From Occultella aeris (GTDB taxonomy: Bacteria; Actinomycetota; Actinomycetes; Actinomycetales; Beutenbergiaceae), in contig NZ_CACRYJ010000017.1 in assembly GCF_902703175.1 (NCBI RefSeq), positions 1 through 64,000 on the forward strand: a stretch of 64,000 nucleotides of DNA, written 5' to 3'. A model generated the notes under the pieces. That model did no database searches. It had not been told where the DNA came from and saw only the letters and a program-made list of their open reading frames with translations. A program made the translations under genes and the position numbers. Positions within the stretch are counted from its first letter, which is position 1; each line of letters starts with the position of its first letter. Shown here piece by piece: positions 43,247 through 52,053 of this stretch.

Positions 43247-43924
43247 TCAGTCGGTGGGCCGCATGAGCCGGTCGAGCCGGTAGTCGATGTCGACGAAATG
43301 CTGGTCGAGCGCGGAGACGGCGTCGCCGCCCTGGCGCAGGGCCTCGACGATGGCGCGGTGCCGGTCCGCGAGGTCGTGGTACTGCAGCGGCGGGAGCTCG
43401 GCCTGCATGCGGGACATGAGCGTCCAGAACATGTCGAGGACGTCGAGGATGAGGTCGTTGCCGATGGCCTCGTACATGGTGCGGTGGAAGAGCCGGTCCT
43501 GCTCCGGGAAGGCCAGGCCCTGCTGCTCGAGGTCGACCATCTCGTCGACGATCGCGTCCAGGCGCGCCAGGGTCTCCTCGGAGATCCGCGCGGCCACCTT
43601 CGGGATCAGGCCCCGCTCGAGTGCCGCCCGCAGCTCCAGCAGCTCGTTGAGCTTCGCGCCGTTCGCGATCATCCGGTAGGGCAGCAGCCGGATCACCGGG
43701 GAGAGGGAGAAGTCCTGCAGGAACAGGCCCTTGCCGGCCTTCGCGTAGAGCACCCCCATCGACTGCAGGCTGCGAGTGGCCTCGCGCAGGGACCCGCGGC
43801 TGACGTCCAGCTGCACGGCGAGCTCCCCCTCGGAGGGCATCGCGTCATCAGGGCCCAGGCCCTGCTCGGTGATGTACTCCAGGAGCTGGGCCTGCACGGT
43901 CTCGAACAGCATCGGCTTCGACAC
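43247..43924 (-). CDS. GntR-family regulator, FCD subfamily
   Basis: A 225-residue regulator. The start is uncertain: GTG 43924 puts the start just inside the operator, while ATG 43912 gives four residues fewer. The N-terminal winged helix reads DAMPSEGELAVQLDVSRGSLREATRSLQSMG and the FCD domain has ELLELRAALERGLIPK, FPEQDRLFHRTMYEA and DLADRHRAIVEAL with metal-binding Asp/His. It probably represses the transporter/lyase operon and the divergent SDR gene and senses a sugar acid. Confidence 0.9.
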   Translation of the reverse strand: MSKPMLFETVQAQLLEYITEQGLGPDDAMPSEGELAVQLDVSRGSLREATRSLQSMGVLYAKAGKGLFLQDFSLSPVIRLLPYRMIANGAKLNELLELRAALERGLIPKVAARISEETLARLDAIVDEMVDLEQQGLAFPEQDRLFHRTMYEAIGNDLILDVLDMFWTLMSRMQAELPPLQYHDLADRHRAIVEALRQGGDAVSALDQHFVDIDYRLDRLMRPTD

Positions 43925-43932
43925 GTTCCGCA

Positions 43933-43954
43933 ACCTATCAGATATCTGACAGGT
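43933..43954. promoter_or_regulatory. GntR operator between divergent genes
   Basis: A 22-base palindrome with ACCT and AGGT ends and a perfect core TCAGATATCTGA (43938-43949), one mismatched pair. It lies nine bases before the GntR start and 24 before the SDR start, so one bound dimer could control both. Confidence 0.7.
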
Positions 43955-43977
43955 CGCCACGGCGGTACCTTCGACCC

Positions 43978-44757
43978 ATGAGCGAAGCCACCAGCAACCC
44001 GCCCCTGCCCCGCACGCTCGAGGGACGCCACGTCATCGTCACCGGCGGTGGCGTCGGCATCGGGCTCGGCATCGTCCGCCGCTTCGCCGCCGCCGGCGCC
44101 CGCGTCGCGCTCACCACCCACTCCCGCTCTGCCGACGACGTCGTCGCCCAGCTCGCCGACGAGGGCCTGGACGTGCTCGGCCTCCGGTTCGACGCCACCG
44201 ACAGCGAGCAGGTGACCGCCGCCGTCGACCTCCTCGCCGACCGCCTCGGCGGCCTCGACGTGGTGGTCAACAACTCCGGCGGACTCCTCGCCCGACACAC
44301 CATCGCCGAGACCTCCGACGTCCACTGGGACGCCGTCTGGCGGGTGAACGTCTCCTCCACCTTCTACGTCAGCCGCGCCGCCCTGCGCCACCTCGGCGAG
44401 GGCGGGCGCATCATCAACATCTCCTCCCTGGCCGGCTCCAACGGCGGCGGCAACGGCTCCGCCCCCTACGCCACCGCGAAGGCAGCCGTCGACGGCTTCA
44501 CCCGAGCACTGGCCAAGGAGATCGCCCCACACGGCATCACCGTCAACGCAATCGCCCCCGGGCTAATCCTGGACACCCCGTTCCACGAGACATTCACGCC
44601 GCCGGCCGACCAGGAGAAGACGATCGCCTCGATCCCCGTCGGGCGGGCCGGATTCCCGGACGATGTTGCTGCGGCGGCCGAGTACTTCGCGCGGGATGAC
44701 TCCGCGTTCGTCACGGGGACCGTGCTCGACCTCAACGGTGGGGTGCACTTCTCATAG
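43978..44757 (+). CDS. SDR-family oxidoreductase, intact copy of a duplicated gene
   Basis: A 259-residue classical SDR starting at ATG 43978. It has VTGGGVGIGLGI (cofactor), NNSGG, INISSLAGS and the catalytic YATAK. It probably oxidises or reduces a keto sugar or sugar acid taken in by the neighbouring transporter and is driven from the GntR operator. From codon 10 onward the gene has a near-identical second copy at 57132-57871, which is frameshifted. This copy is the functional one. Confidence 0.93.
   Translation: MSEATSNPPLPRTLEGRHVIVTGGGVGIGLGIVRRFAAAGARVALTTHSRSADDVVAQLADEGLDVLGLRFDATDSEQVTAAVDLLADRLGGLDVVVNNSGGLLARHTIAETSDVHWDAVWRVNVSSTFYVSRAALRHLGEGGRIINISSLAGSNGGGNGSAPYATAKAAVDGFTRALAKEIAPHGITVNAIAPGLILDTPFHETFTPPADQEKTIASIPVGRAGFPDDVAAAAEYFARDDSAFVTGTVLDLNGGVHFS
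44005..44757 (+). repeat. Direct repeat, left copy (SDR gene)
   Basis: The 753 bases align with 57132-57871 at a constant offset of 13,127 until the 13-base deletion. By eye the two are about 95% identical, with a run of over 120 identical bases near the middle. Homology ends at the stop codon. Confidence 0.9.
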
Positions 44758-44861
44758 ACAGGATCACTCCACCACGCCGTGCGCGCAGCCGTGTCGCTGT
44801 GATCACCGGGGCCACCACCCGTCCCGCGCCCACCCACGGTAGACCTGAGTTTCAGCGCCTC

Positions 44862-44873
44862 GGTATATTTACC
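44862..44873 (+). promoter_or_regulatory. Operator/promoter of the ROK gene
   Basis: GGTATATTTACC, a palindrome with one mismatched pair, overlaps a -10-like TATATT (44864-44869); TAGACC (44840-44845) is the -35 candidate at an 18-base spacing. The half-site GGTATAT recurs in reverse at 46128-46134 upstream of the next gene. Confidence 0.45.
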
Positions 44874-44913
44874 TGGCGATCATATGTCGACGCCTGTGTG
44901 ACAGAGTGATCCA

Positions 44914-46077
44914 GTGACCAGCCTTGGGACGTTCGACCTCGTTGACGGAGATTTGGCGAAGATCACCGACATCGCCGCCGTGACGCTCACCGCCGTGCAC
45001 CGCGCCGGCCAGGTCAGAAGGGCACGCCTGCCTAGCCTCACTGGTCGCTCCCGCTCGGCTGTTGCCGAGGCCGTCGCCGAGTTGGAGCGTGTCGGACTGA
45101 TCGAACAGGGAGCGCCGATCGCTTCGCGTCGCGTGGGGCGCCCCTCCCCGACGATTCGCGGAACCGATGCGTTCTTAGCCGCGGCGGTCAATCCCGACAC
45201 CGACGGCCTGCACCTGAGCCTCTACACGATCGGAGGCACGGTCGTCCGACGGTGGTTCGAACCCTCCGAGACCATGCTCTCGCCGCAGGGGACGGTCGAA
45301 ACGGTGAGCCGCCTCCTCGATCGGGCGATGCAGGATCGACCGGATTCACGTCTGGTTGGCATGTGCGCGGCGATTCCGGGCTGGGTGAACAAGGAACTCC
45401 AGCGAGTTGAGAGCGCGCCGCATCTTGGCTGGGGTGAGGTACCGCTGGCGGAGATGCTCGAATCGGCAACAGGAGTCCCGACGAGCCTCGTCTACGACGC
45501 CATCGCCGGCCTGGCGGCCGAGCGCCTTTGGGGTAGCGCGCGCGCGACCGAGAACGCCGTGTACTTCTACGGCGGCCCGGGCGGGATCGGCGCTGCCGCC
45601 CTCGTCGACGGGCACCTGCTCTCGGGCGCACGCGGCCACGCCGTACGACTGGGTCACCTGATCGTTGCGACATCAGGGCCGAAGTGCACGTGTGGCGCCG
45701 TCGGCTGTCTGACCAGCCTGGTCTCGGCGCCCCAGATCGAGTCCGCTCTACGCAATCGGGTGAGTAGCGACCGGGGTGACGACCCGTTCGAGGCCACGTA
45801 CTACTACGTCGCCCGCGCCCTCCGGCTCGCCGTGCACACCTTCGATCCCGAGCTCGTCATCCTCGGTGGATTTTTCGCCACGCTGCTCAACGAAGACCGA
45901 CTCCGGCTTGAGAATGCGCTCCGTGCTACGGGCAGCGTGGAGAGCGATTCCTTCCCGGTTCTCGTGACGCCGCAGCTCGGCGGTGACCACGTCCTCGCTG
46001 GAGCGAGCCACTTCGCGTTCACCGACCTTCTGGCCGACCCTACGTTCGTGCACTCACCCGCTGATCACACCCACTGA
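44914..46077 (+). CDS. ROK-family transcriptional regulator (NagC/XylR-like)
   Basis: A 387-residue protein starting at GTG 44914. The N-terminal winged helix (LTGRSRSAVAEAVAELERVGLIEQ) is followed by a ROK sugar-binding domain with the zinc cysteines of CTCGAVGC and the AHLGWGEVPLAEML and GHLIV stretches. It lacks a clear phosphate-binding DxGxT loop, so it is probably a sensor rather than a kinase. It stands at the left edge of the lower-GC block and likely regulates the FAD oxidoreductase and the lyase operon. Confidence 0.88.
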   Translation: MTSLGTFDLVDGDLAKITDIAAVTLTAVHRAGQVRRARLPSLTGRSRSAVAEAVAELERVGLIEQGAPIASRRVGRPSPTIRGTDAFLAAAVNPDTDGLHLSLYTIGGTVVRRWFEPSETMLSPQGTVETVSRLLDRAMQDRPDSRLVGMCAAIPGWVNKELQRVESAPHLGWGEVPLAEMLESATGVPTSLVYDAIAGLAAERLWGSARATENAVYFYGGPGGIGAAALVDGHLLSGARGHAVRLGHLIVATSGPKCTCGAVGCLTSLVSAPQIESALRNRVSSDRGDDPFEATYYYVARALRLAVHTFDPELVILGGFFATLLNEDRLRLENALRATGSVESDSFPVLVTPQLGGDHVLAGASHFAFTDLLADPTFVHSPADHTH

Positions 46078-46240
46078 CCAGTCGCTCGCACGGCCTCGGC
46101 AGAGGGCTATATAGTCGTCCCGTGAACATATACCCTGGTCGATCGGCGCAGCAGCGCCCGGGTGACACGTCATCGGATCAGACGGCTACCCTGCAGGCGA
46201 AGCCCGACACACGCCGCAACCGCGAAGGTCGCGTGACTCG

Positions 46241-47605
46241 GTGAACACCCTCGAATTCAAGGTGGAGGCTGTCCGCCGTCCGAACGTGGACGTCCTCGTG
46301 GTCGGCGCTGGACCGGCAGGTATCGCGGCAGCAGTGTCCAGTGCCAGGAACGGGGCGAAGACGCTGCTGGTGGAGCGCTACGGCTACGTCGGAGGAAACC
46401 TCACCGCAGGGCTCGTTGGACCGTGCATGACCTCCTACAGCCTCGATGGGCGCCATCAGTTGATTCGCGGGGTTTTCGAGGAGCTCGTGCTGCGGATGGA
46501 AGCCAATGGAGGCGCCATCCACCCTTCCAAGGTCCCCGCCAACAGCGCCTATTGCGGTTACATCACCTATGGCCACGACAAGGTCACGCCGTTCGATGCT
46601 GAGGCACTCAAGTGGGAAGCAGCGGCCATGTGCCAGGAGGCCGGCGTAGACCTTCTGCTCCACTCGACGATGGTCGAGACGCTGACTTCTGGGGATCGCG
46701 TTACCGGCATCGTTGTCGCCGGCAAGTCCGGCTTCGCGGCGATCCAGGCGGGGGTCGTGGTGGACTGCTCCGCAGACGCCGACGTCATTGCGCGCGGCGG
46801 TGGTGAGACCCGCACCGGTCGTGACTCGGATGGGCTCACGCAACCCATGACTCTGTTCTTCCGAGTTGGCAACGTCGACGACGACGCAGTCGAGACGTAT
46901 GTGAGGCAGGCGGGCGAGACACGTCCCTTTGCCTCCGTGATCGAGGCCGCTCGCGCCGAGGGCCGCTACAGCATCCAGCGGCGAGGAATCGGCATATACC
47001 GCACGCTTCAGCCTGGTGTGTGGCGAGTCAACACCACGCGCGTCCAGGGCGTCGACGGCACCTGTGTGGACGACCTGACGCGTGCAGAGGTGGAGGGTAG
47101 GCGACAGGTGCAGGCGCTGATGTCCTTCTTCCGAGATCGCATCGCGGGTTTCCGTGATGCTGTCCTGATCGACACCGCTGCGACGATCGGAGTGCGCGAG
47201 ACCAGGCGGATCGCTGGGGTCTACACGCTCACCCTTGACGACCTCACCACGGGACGAGAGTTCGACGACGTCATCGCGCTCTGTGGCTATCCGGTCGACA
47301 TCCACAGTCCGACGGATGCGGGCGGCAGGTTGGAAGAGGACCCCACGGCGAACGTCTACCAGATCCCCTATCGCGTACTCGTTCCGGCCCGGCTCGACGG
47401 CGTCCTCGCCGCGGGACGGTGTGTTTCCGCGACTCATGAGGCGCTGGCGGCGATTCGGGTGATGCCTCCGGCGTTCGCGATGGGCCAGGCAGCGGGAACG
47501 GCGGCGGCTCTGGCCACCCGGTACGGCATCGCGCCCCGAGACGTCGATACCCGAGAGCTTCAAGCACTCCTACGAAACGACGCCGCCTACCTCGGCGACA
47601 GGTAG
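46241..47605 (+). CDS. FAD-dependent oxidoreductase (FAD_oxidored family)
   Basis: A 454-residue flavoprotein starting at GTG 46241; GAAGG lies 12 bases upstream. The N-terminal FAD motif GAGPAGIAAAVSSARNG (residues 23-39) is followed by VERYGYVGGNLTAG, and the second FAD contact GVLAAGRCVSATHEA sits near the C-terminus, with PPAFAMGQAAGTAAAL closing the fold. These proteins often occur in glycan-use loci and can oxidise sugar derivatives. Role in this locus unknown. Convergent with the PL8 gene. Confidence 0.88.
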   Translation: MNTLEFKVEAVRRPNVDVLVVGAGPAGIAAAVSSARNGAKTLLVERYGYVGGNLTAGLVGPCMTSYSLDGRHQLIRGVFEELVLRMEANGGAIHPSKVPANSAYCGYITYGHDKVTPFDAEALKWEAAAMCQEAGVDLLLHSTMVETLTSGDRVTGIVVAGKSGFAAIQAGVVVDCSADADVIARGGGETRTGRDSDGLTQPMTLFFRVGNVDDDAVETYVRQAGETRPFASVIEAARAEGRYSIQRRGIGIYRTLQPGVWRVNTTRVQGVDGTCVDDLTRAEVEGRRQVQALMSFFRDRIAGFRDAVLIDTAATIGVRETRRIAGVYTLTLDDLTTGREFDDVIALCGYPVDIHSPTDAGGRLEEDPTANVYQIPYRVLVPARLDGVLAAGRCVSATHEALAAIRVMPPAFAMGQAAGTAAALATRYGIAPRDVDTRELQALLRNDAAYLGDR

Positions 47606-47739
47606 TTCATGCTCGTGCACGAGCACCTCAACCGAGCGCTGGCTGGGTGAACATAGTCCGCAGCGCATCCGTGGTGGCAGTTGCTATGAAGAGGCGCCGG
47701 CACAATTCGTGGCAGTTGGTTTGGGCCGTCGTCAGATAC

Positions 47740-50700
47740 TCATAACGCCACCAGAACCAGGTCGTCGGCGGCGAGCGAATAGCCCAGACTGGCGGCGCGC
47801 TTTCCGGTAATGGCAAGCGAGATCGTGTGCGCCCCGGCAGTACGGAACCAGTGCTCACCGATGTCGAGCACGCGCCTTTGTTCGGTGGTTGCGTACTGGT
47901 CCACAACCGGTCCGATCGGGATTGCTGAGCCGTTCACGTAGGCCTGGAACTGACCACGGGTGTTGTGCGCTTTGCCGCCCAAGCGTAGTCGGAACCGACC
48001 CGCGCGCGGAACTGTGACTTCGAGCGACAATGAGTCACCGACGCCGGCGGCTGGTGTGAATTTGACCCACTTGCCTCCGCTAGCGGAGCTGTCGACGTGT
48101 GAAGTCAGTACCCCGCCGCTGACGGTCGTTGGGAGGTCCTCAGCCTCGTACTCCCCGGAGATGACGTCGCCCGTGCGGACGAACCGGACCGCATCGGCGA
48201 CGGTGAAACCGGCATCTCCACCGAAGATCTTGACGTAGTTGCTTGTGCCGCCGAGGAGGTCGTAGTTGCCCAACGTCATCCAGGCTCCACCATTGTTGCG
48301 TTGGTTGACGGTTCGGGTCGAGGGAGTACTTCCAGCGTGGCCGATCTCGATAGGAGCCGCGTCGGGCCGGTTAGCGTCGGCGGTCCACCGCATCATCACG
48401 TCATAGTGGCCTCGCTCACTGATGTACGGCGTCCACATTGCCCACATGGTTGGGTCCGCCCCCGAGCCGGCGTCTACAAGATAGTCCGCTCCGCTGTAGC
48501 CGGGCGTGTTCGTGCGCGACTGCCAGTTGGTGCTCTCCGCGACGAATCCAGCGTCGCTGTTGTCGACGATCACGTCAGTCGTAGTCGGCCGGGCCGGCGC
48601 GGAAACGATCGGAGCCGCACCGGGTGAGGCCGTGGCGAACCGCGCGCGTATAGTCCGGCCGTGGGTGTCTTCCAGTGACACCGCAACACGGATTGCTGGC
48701 GTGTACTGGAGTACCTGAACTTGGCTGTCAGCAGCCAGGAGACCTGTCGCAGCGTACTGCAGCTCGATCTCGATGTGCCCGCGGTTGAGGTGCGTGGGAT
48801 CGGCGACGGCCAGTTCGAGCTCGCCGTTGGTCTCCCGTACTAGTACGGAGGAGCGCTGGTCGACGGTGATCGGACCAACGGTCACGGTCTGATCGGTCCA
48901 GAAGTTTGCCGCCACGATGCCGAGACTGGGCGCCTGAACGGCCTGCACTTGCGTCGTGTTGGCCAGAATATCCACACCGGGTGCGGCGGCATACGAGGCG
49001 GTCTGCGCCGCGTTCTTGCCGGGTAGCACATAGTAGGCGTAGGCGGCTGCAGTCGGCGCGACGCCGTGGTCGAGCCAAATGGTGAGGAAGTTGTTGGTGC
49101 ACAGATTGGTCGGGGTGGTGCTGCGGTCGTTGATGTCGCTCCACCGCCCGGTGCGAGTCTCCCGCTTGGCGCTGATAGTGGCCCCGCCGGGAAGCACGTA
49201 GCCGATCCCGGCGCCGACGACACTGCCCTCCAGGTGCGCCCACGACGCCGATCGGGTCGCCGTCCAACCGAGCGCTGTCGGCTGCGCAGTGCCGTCGATG
49301 GTCAGCGGGTTGGTGCCTGCTGCGAGTAGTTTGCGGTTCTCCACGATGGTCTCAACCGCCTGCGCGGCGGATGATCTAATACCGGCGCCGAGGGCCACGA
49401 CCTCCTCGTCGAACGTGAACCACGACTTCTTGGCAGCAAGGTCTACTCCGAACGGCCGATGTGACATTCCGTTGGCACCGTAACGGCCGGAGATTTGTGC
49501 GCCACCAACCCAGACCTGGTCGCTGAACCGTCGCGTGGTGGTGGTGGAGCCGCTAACTACGGTGGTACCAGGCAGTCGCATCGGGTCGACAGTCGGCCAG
49601 TAGTCGCCGCTGTAGTGGCCTAGGTCGCTGTTGTGCAGTGACACGACACCGTCGGCGGTGTGCCATCCTCTAATGTTCTCATTGTTGATCATTTCGAAGT
49701 TGTGCACCCTGGTAGAGTGCATGCTGATACCGATGGCGAACTCGCTGCGGCGGGCGACTGCGCGCGCCATCGACGGATACTGAAAATAGCCGACCTGCTC
49801 AGGTGAAGGGGCGATCAGCGGGTCGTCGAGTATGGCGCGCAACGCCTCAATCTCCGGGATCCGGGCGGCGGATTCGGTGAAGTAGTCACTGTAGGTGTCA
49901 GATTGAATCACCCGCTTGACCAACCGACGGACGTCATTTGCGCTGGCTGTGTCCAGGAAGGCGCTGGCCTGTACCAGGGCAGTGACCAGCGTGTGCCCGG
50001 CGAGATGATCCTGTGCGGTGTTGCGACTTATTTCACGGCCGCGGACCATGTCGAGCAGGCTGCCGCGGAATAGGAACGGTGCGTATGCGATTCGCGCCCA
50101 GTCGGCAAGGTTGGCGCGGTTGGGGTCGACGACCTCCCAGGTAGTGCCGTCCAGGAGGGCGATCAACTCACCGATCTTCTGATACATCTGCACCCCGTAG
50201 CCGCCGTTGTAGGGGATGAATCGGTGGTAGAGGTACGAGCCGTCCGGATGCATGCCGTCCTCGCTGTCGCTGTAAGCCAAGGGCTCGCTTAGTGCGTTGC
50301 GGACGGCAGTGAGCTTGGTGGAATCCTCCACGATCGCTGCCCGGATGCCGACGACCTTGCACATCGAGACTCGGTTCGCCGAGGTGGCCGCTGTCGGGGC
50401 GTACTCGGCGTGCAGGATAGCCGGATCGGGGCTGAACCGTTCGACAGCCGCCAGGTAGGTGGTGCGGTCGATGCCAGGGGTCTGGTCGTAGACCAGGCAG
50501 AGGACGTCGTTGAGTGCGGTCGGAGCGCCGATCTCCCAATCCCACCAGTTGCCGTAGGTGGCTTGGGTGGTGTTGAACCGGTGATCGTGCATCCAGGCAA
50601 GCGCTCCGTGGATGGCTGCGAGAAGTCCCGCATTGCCCTGCAGGCTGGAGCCGTGCGTGCAGTACGCGGTCGCCATCGATCGCAGTCGGCTGTAGTTGGA

Positions 50701-51003
50701 GGTCACGTGCGCGGAGTTGGAGGTGCTGGCGAGATCGGTCCACAGGTACGTTCTACTCGCGGCAGTGTTGAGCGTGTCCCAGAAGGCCTGAGCCGTGCTG
50801 GTAATGTCCTCGATCTTGCTGGCGATAACCGGATCAGTCGGGTCGTAGTCGGTGCCGCCGGTGAGGTAAGTGCGCCAGCGCTGGCGCAACGCGGCAAACG
50901 CGATCGGATCGGCTAGCGCCGGTGCATCGATCCCGAGGCCTGTGCCCAGGATGCCAGTGCTAGCGCCGATCATTGCGGCGCGCAGGAACGTGCGTCGTTG
51001 CAT
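47740..51003 (-). CDS. Secreted polysaccharide lyase family 8 with C-terminal golvesin-like and sugar-binding-like domains
   Basis: A 1087-residue protein starting at ATG 51003 after AGGAGA. A Tat signal (RRTFLRAAMIG) ends near ALA, residue 31. The alpha/alpha toroid carries the aromatic patch NWWDWEIG (from residue 152) and the catalytic set Asn210 (SANRV), His260 and Tyr269, with the 50- and 9-residue spacings of hyaluronate and chondroitin lyases (Asn349/His399/Tyr408 in S. pneumoniae). PL8 central and C-terminal beta domains follow. A golvesin/Xly-like domain (about 830-960: VIVDNSDAGF, WTPYISERGHYDVMMRW, ADAVRFV) and a CBM6/35-like domain (EYEAEDLP start) end the protein. It should cut hyaluronan, chondroitin, xanthan or a similar polymer outside the cell. 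Confidence 0.92.
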   Translation of the reverse strand: MQRRTFLRAAMIGASTGILGTGLGIDAPALADPIAFAALRQRWRTYLTGGTDYDPTDPVIASKIEDITSTAQAFWDTLNTAASRTYLWTDLASTSNSAHVTSNYSRLRSMATAYCTHGSSLQGNAGLLAAIHGALAWMHDHRFNTTQATYGNWWDWEIGAPTALNDVLCLVYDQTPGIDRTTYLAAVERFSPDPAILHAEYAPTAATSANRVSMCKVVGIRAAIVEDSTKLTAVRNALSEPLAYSDSEDGMHPDGSYLYHRFIPYNGGYGVQMYQKIGELIALLDGTTWEVVDPNRANLADWARIAYAPFLFRGSLLDMVRGREISRNTAQDHLAGHTLVTALVQASAFLDTASANDVRRLVKRVIQSDTYSDYFTESAARIPEIEALRAILDDPLIAPSPEQVGYFQYPSMARAVARRSEFAIGISMHSTRVHNFEMINNENIRGWHTADGVVSLHNSDLGHYSGDYWPTVDPMRLPGTTVVSGSTTTTRRFSDQVWVGGAQISGRYGANGMSHRPFGVDLAAKKSWFTFDEEVVALGAGIRSSAAQAVETIVENRKLLAAGTNPLTIDGTAQPTALGWTATRSASWAHLEGSVVGAGIGYVLPGGATISAKRETRTGRWSDINDRSTTPTNLCTNNFLTIWLDHGVAPTAAAYAYYVLPGKNAAQTASYAAAPGVDILANTTQVQAVQAPSLGIVAANFWTDQTVTVGPITVDQRSSVLVRETNGELELAVADPTHLNRGHIEIELQYAATGLLAADSQVQVLQYTPAIRVAVSLEDTHGRTIRARFATASPGAAPIVSAPARPTTTDVIVDNSDAGFVAESTNWQSRTNTPGYSGADYLVDAGSGADPTMWAMWTPYISERGHYDVMMRWTADANRPDAAPIEIGHAGSTPSTRTVNQRNNGGAWMTLGNYDLLGGTSNYVKIFGGDAGFTVADAVRFVRTGDVISGEYEAEDLPTTVSGGVLTSHVDSSASGGKWVKFTPAAGVGDSLSLEVTVPRAGRFRLRLGGKAHNTRGQFQAYVNGSAIPIGPVVDQYATTEQRRVLDIGEHWFRTAGAHTISLAITGKRAASLGYSLAADDLVLVAL

Positions 51004-51041
51004 CGTTGTTCTCCTCTTTTGTGGGGACAGAGCGAGATGCC

Positions 51042-51989
51042 CTACCGAATGGCGCTCATGCCGTCGAGCTGACGCCAGATGTCCTCCGGAATGGCAACCT
51101 CGAGCAGCTCGATCGTGCGTTCATAGTCGGCTCGGGACTCCATGCCGACGATCGTCGAGTCGATCCTCGGGTCACGAACCGACCACTGCAGCGCGGCCGC
51201 GACGATGGGTATGCCGACTCGCTCCGTCAGCCCTCCGATGTTGTCGACCGCCTGAAGGAGCTCGGGGGACGCCTGCCGGTAGCAGTACCGATCGGTCCGC
51301 CTCGGCCAGGTTGCCAAGGCGCCGCCGCCGTACGGGGCCGCGTTGTACACGCCCATGCCCCGCCTGTGAGCCTCGCCGATCAATTGGTCCGCCGATCGGT
51401 CGACCAACGTGTAGCGGTTGTGGGTGATAAGCACCTCGAACAACCCCGTGCGGACGAGGTCAAGCATCACATCGAGCTGACCGCCTGCCACTCCCAGACT
51501 TCTGATGATGCCCTCGTCGCGCAGTTCGAGCAGTGTGTCGATCGCCCCACCGGGCTTGCTGAGTTCAGCTACCGTCGAGTACTCCGGATCGTGCAGGAAC
51601 AGGAGGGGCAGCCGGTCGACACCAAGGCGTTCGAGGCTCTCATCGACCGATTTGCGCATTCTGCTGGCCGAGAACTCGCCGCTGGCATAGTCGCGGTCCG
51701 CCTTCGTCTGAATGAGCACCTGACCGGTGAGCCCGACCGCCTCGCAGGCGTGCCGGACCCAGCGCTCGCTCTGACCGCGGCCGTAGTTGTTTGAGGTGTC
51801 GATGACGGTCACTGTTTCGTCTCTCGCGACGGCATCGATCACTGCAACGGCATCGTCAAGGGACGGCCCGGCACCCAACTCGTGTCGGCGCCATCGACCC
51901 GTGCCTACCGTGACGGCGCTGACCGACAGGCCCGTGCGCCCCAACAGCCTCGGTTCACGGAAGGACAGGGGCATCACTTCAGTGCTCAT
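51042..51989 (-). CDS. Aldo/keto reductase
   Basis: A 315-residue reductase starting at ATG 51989, with GGAGAGA upstream on the minus strand. The catalytic set Asp-Tyr-Lys-His appears as DTSNNYG, TKAD and LHDPE, and GVAGGQLD and the WSVRDPRIDSTIVGM end form the cofactor site. It probably reduces or oxidises a sugar released by the lyase, in the cytoplasm, with NAD(P)H. Fifth gene of the six-gene operon, 38 bases before the PL8 gene. Confidence 0.88.
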   Translation of the reverse strand: MSTEVMPLSFREPRLLGRTGLSVSAVTVGTGRWRRHELGAGPSLDDAVAVIDAVARDETVTVIDTSNNYGRGQSERWVRHACEAVGLTGQVLIQTKADRDYASGEFSASRMRKSVDESLERLGVDRLPLLFLHDPEYSTVAELSKPGGAIDTLLELRDEGIIRSLGVAGGQLDVMLDLVRTGLFEVLITHNRYTLVDRSADQLIGEAHRRGMGVYNAAPYGGGALATWPRRTDRYCYRQASPELLQAVDNIGGLTERVGIPIVAAALQWSVRDPRIDSTIVGMESRADYERTIELLEVAIPEDIWRQLDGMSAIR

Positions 51990-52053
51990 TCTCTCTCCGA
52001 TGTCTGTCACCGCATGGCGGTCTGGGCGAGACCACGGTTCTGGGCCAAACCGT

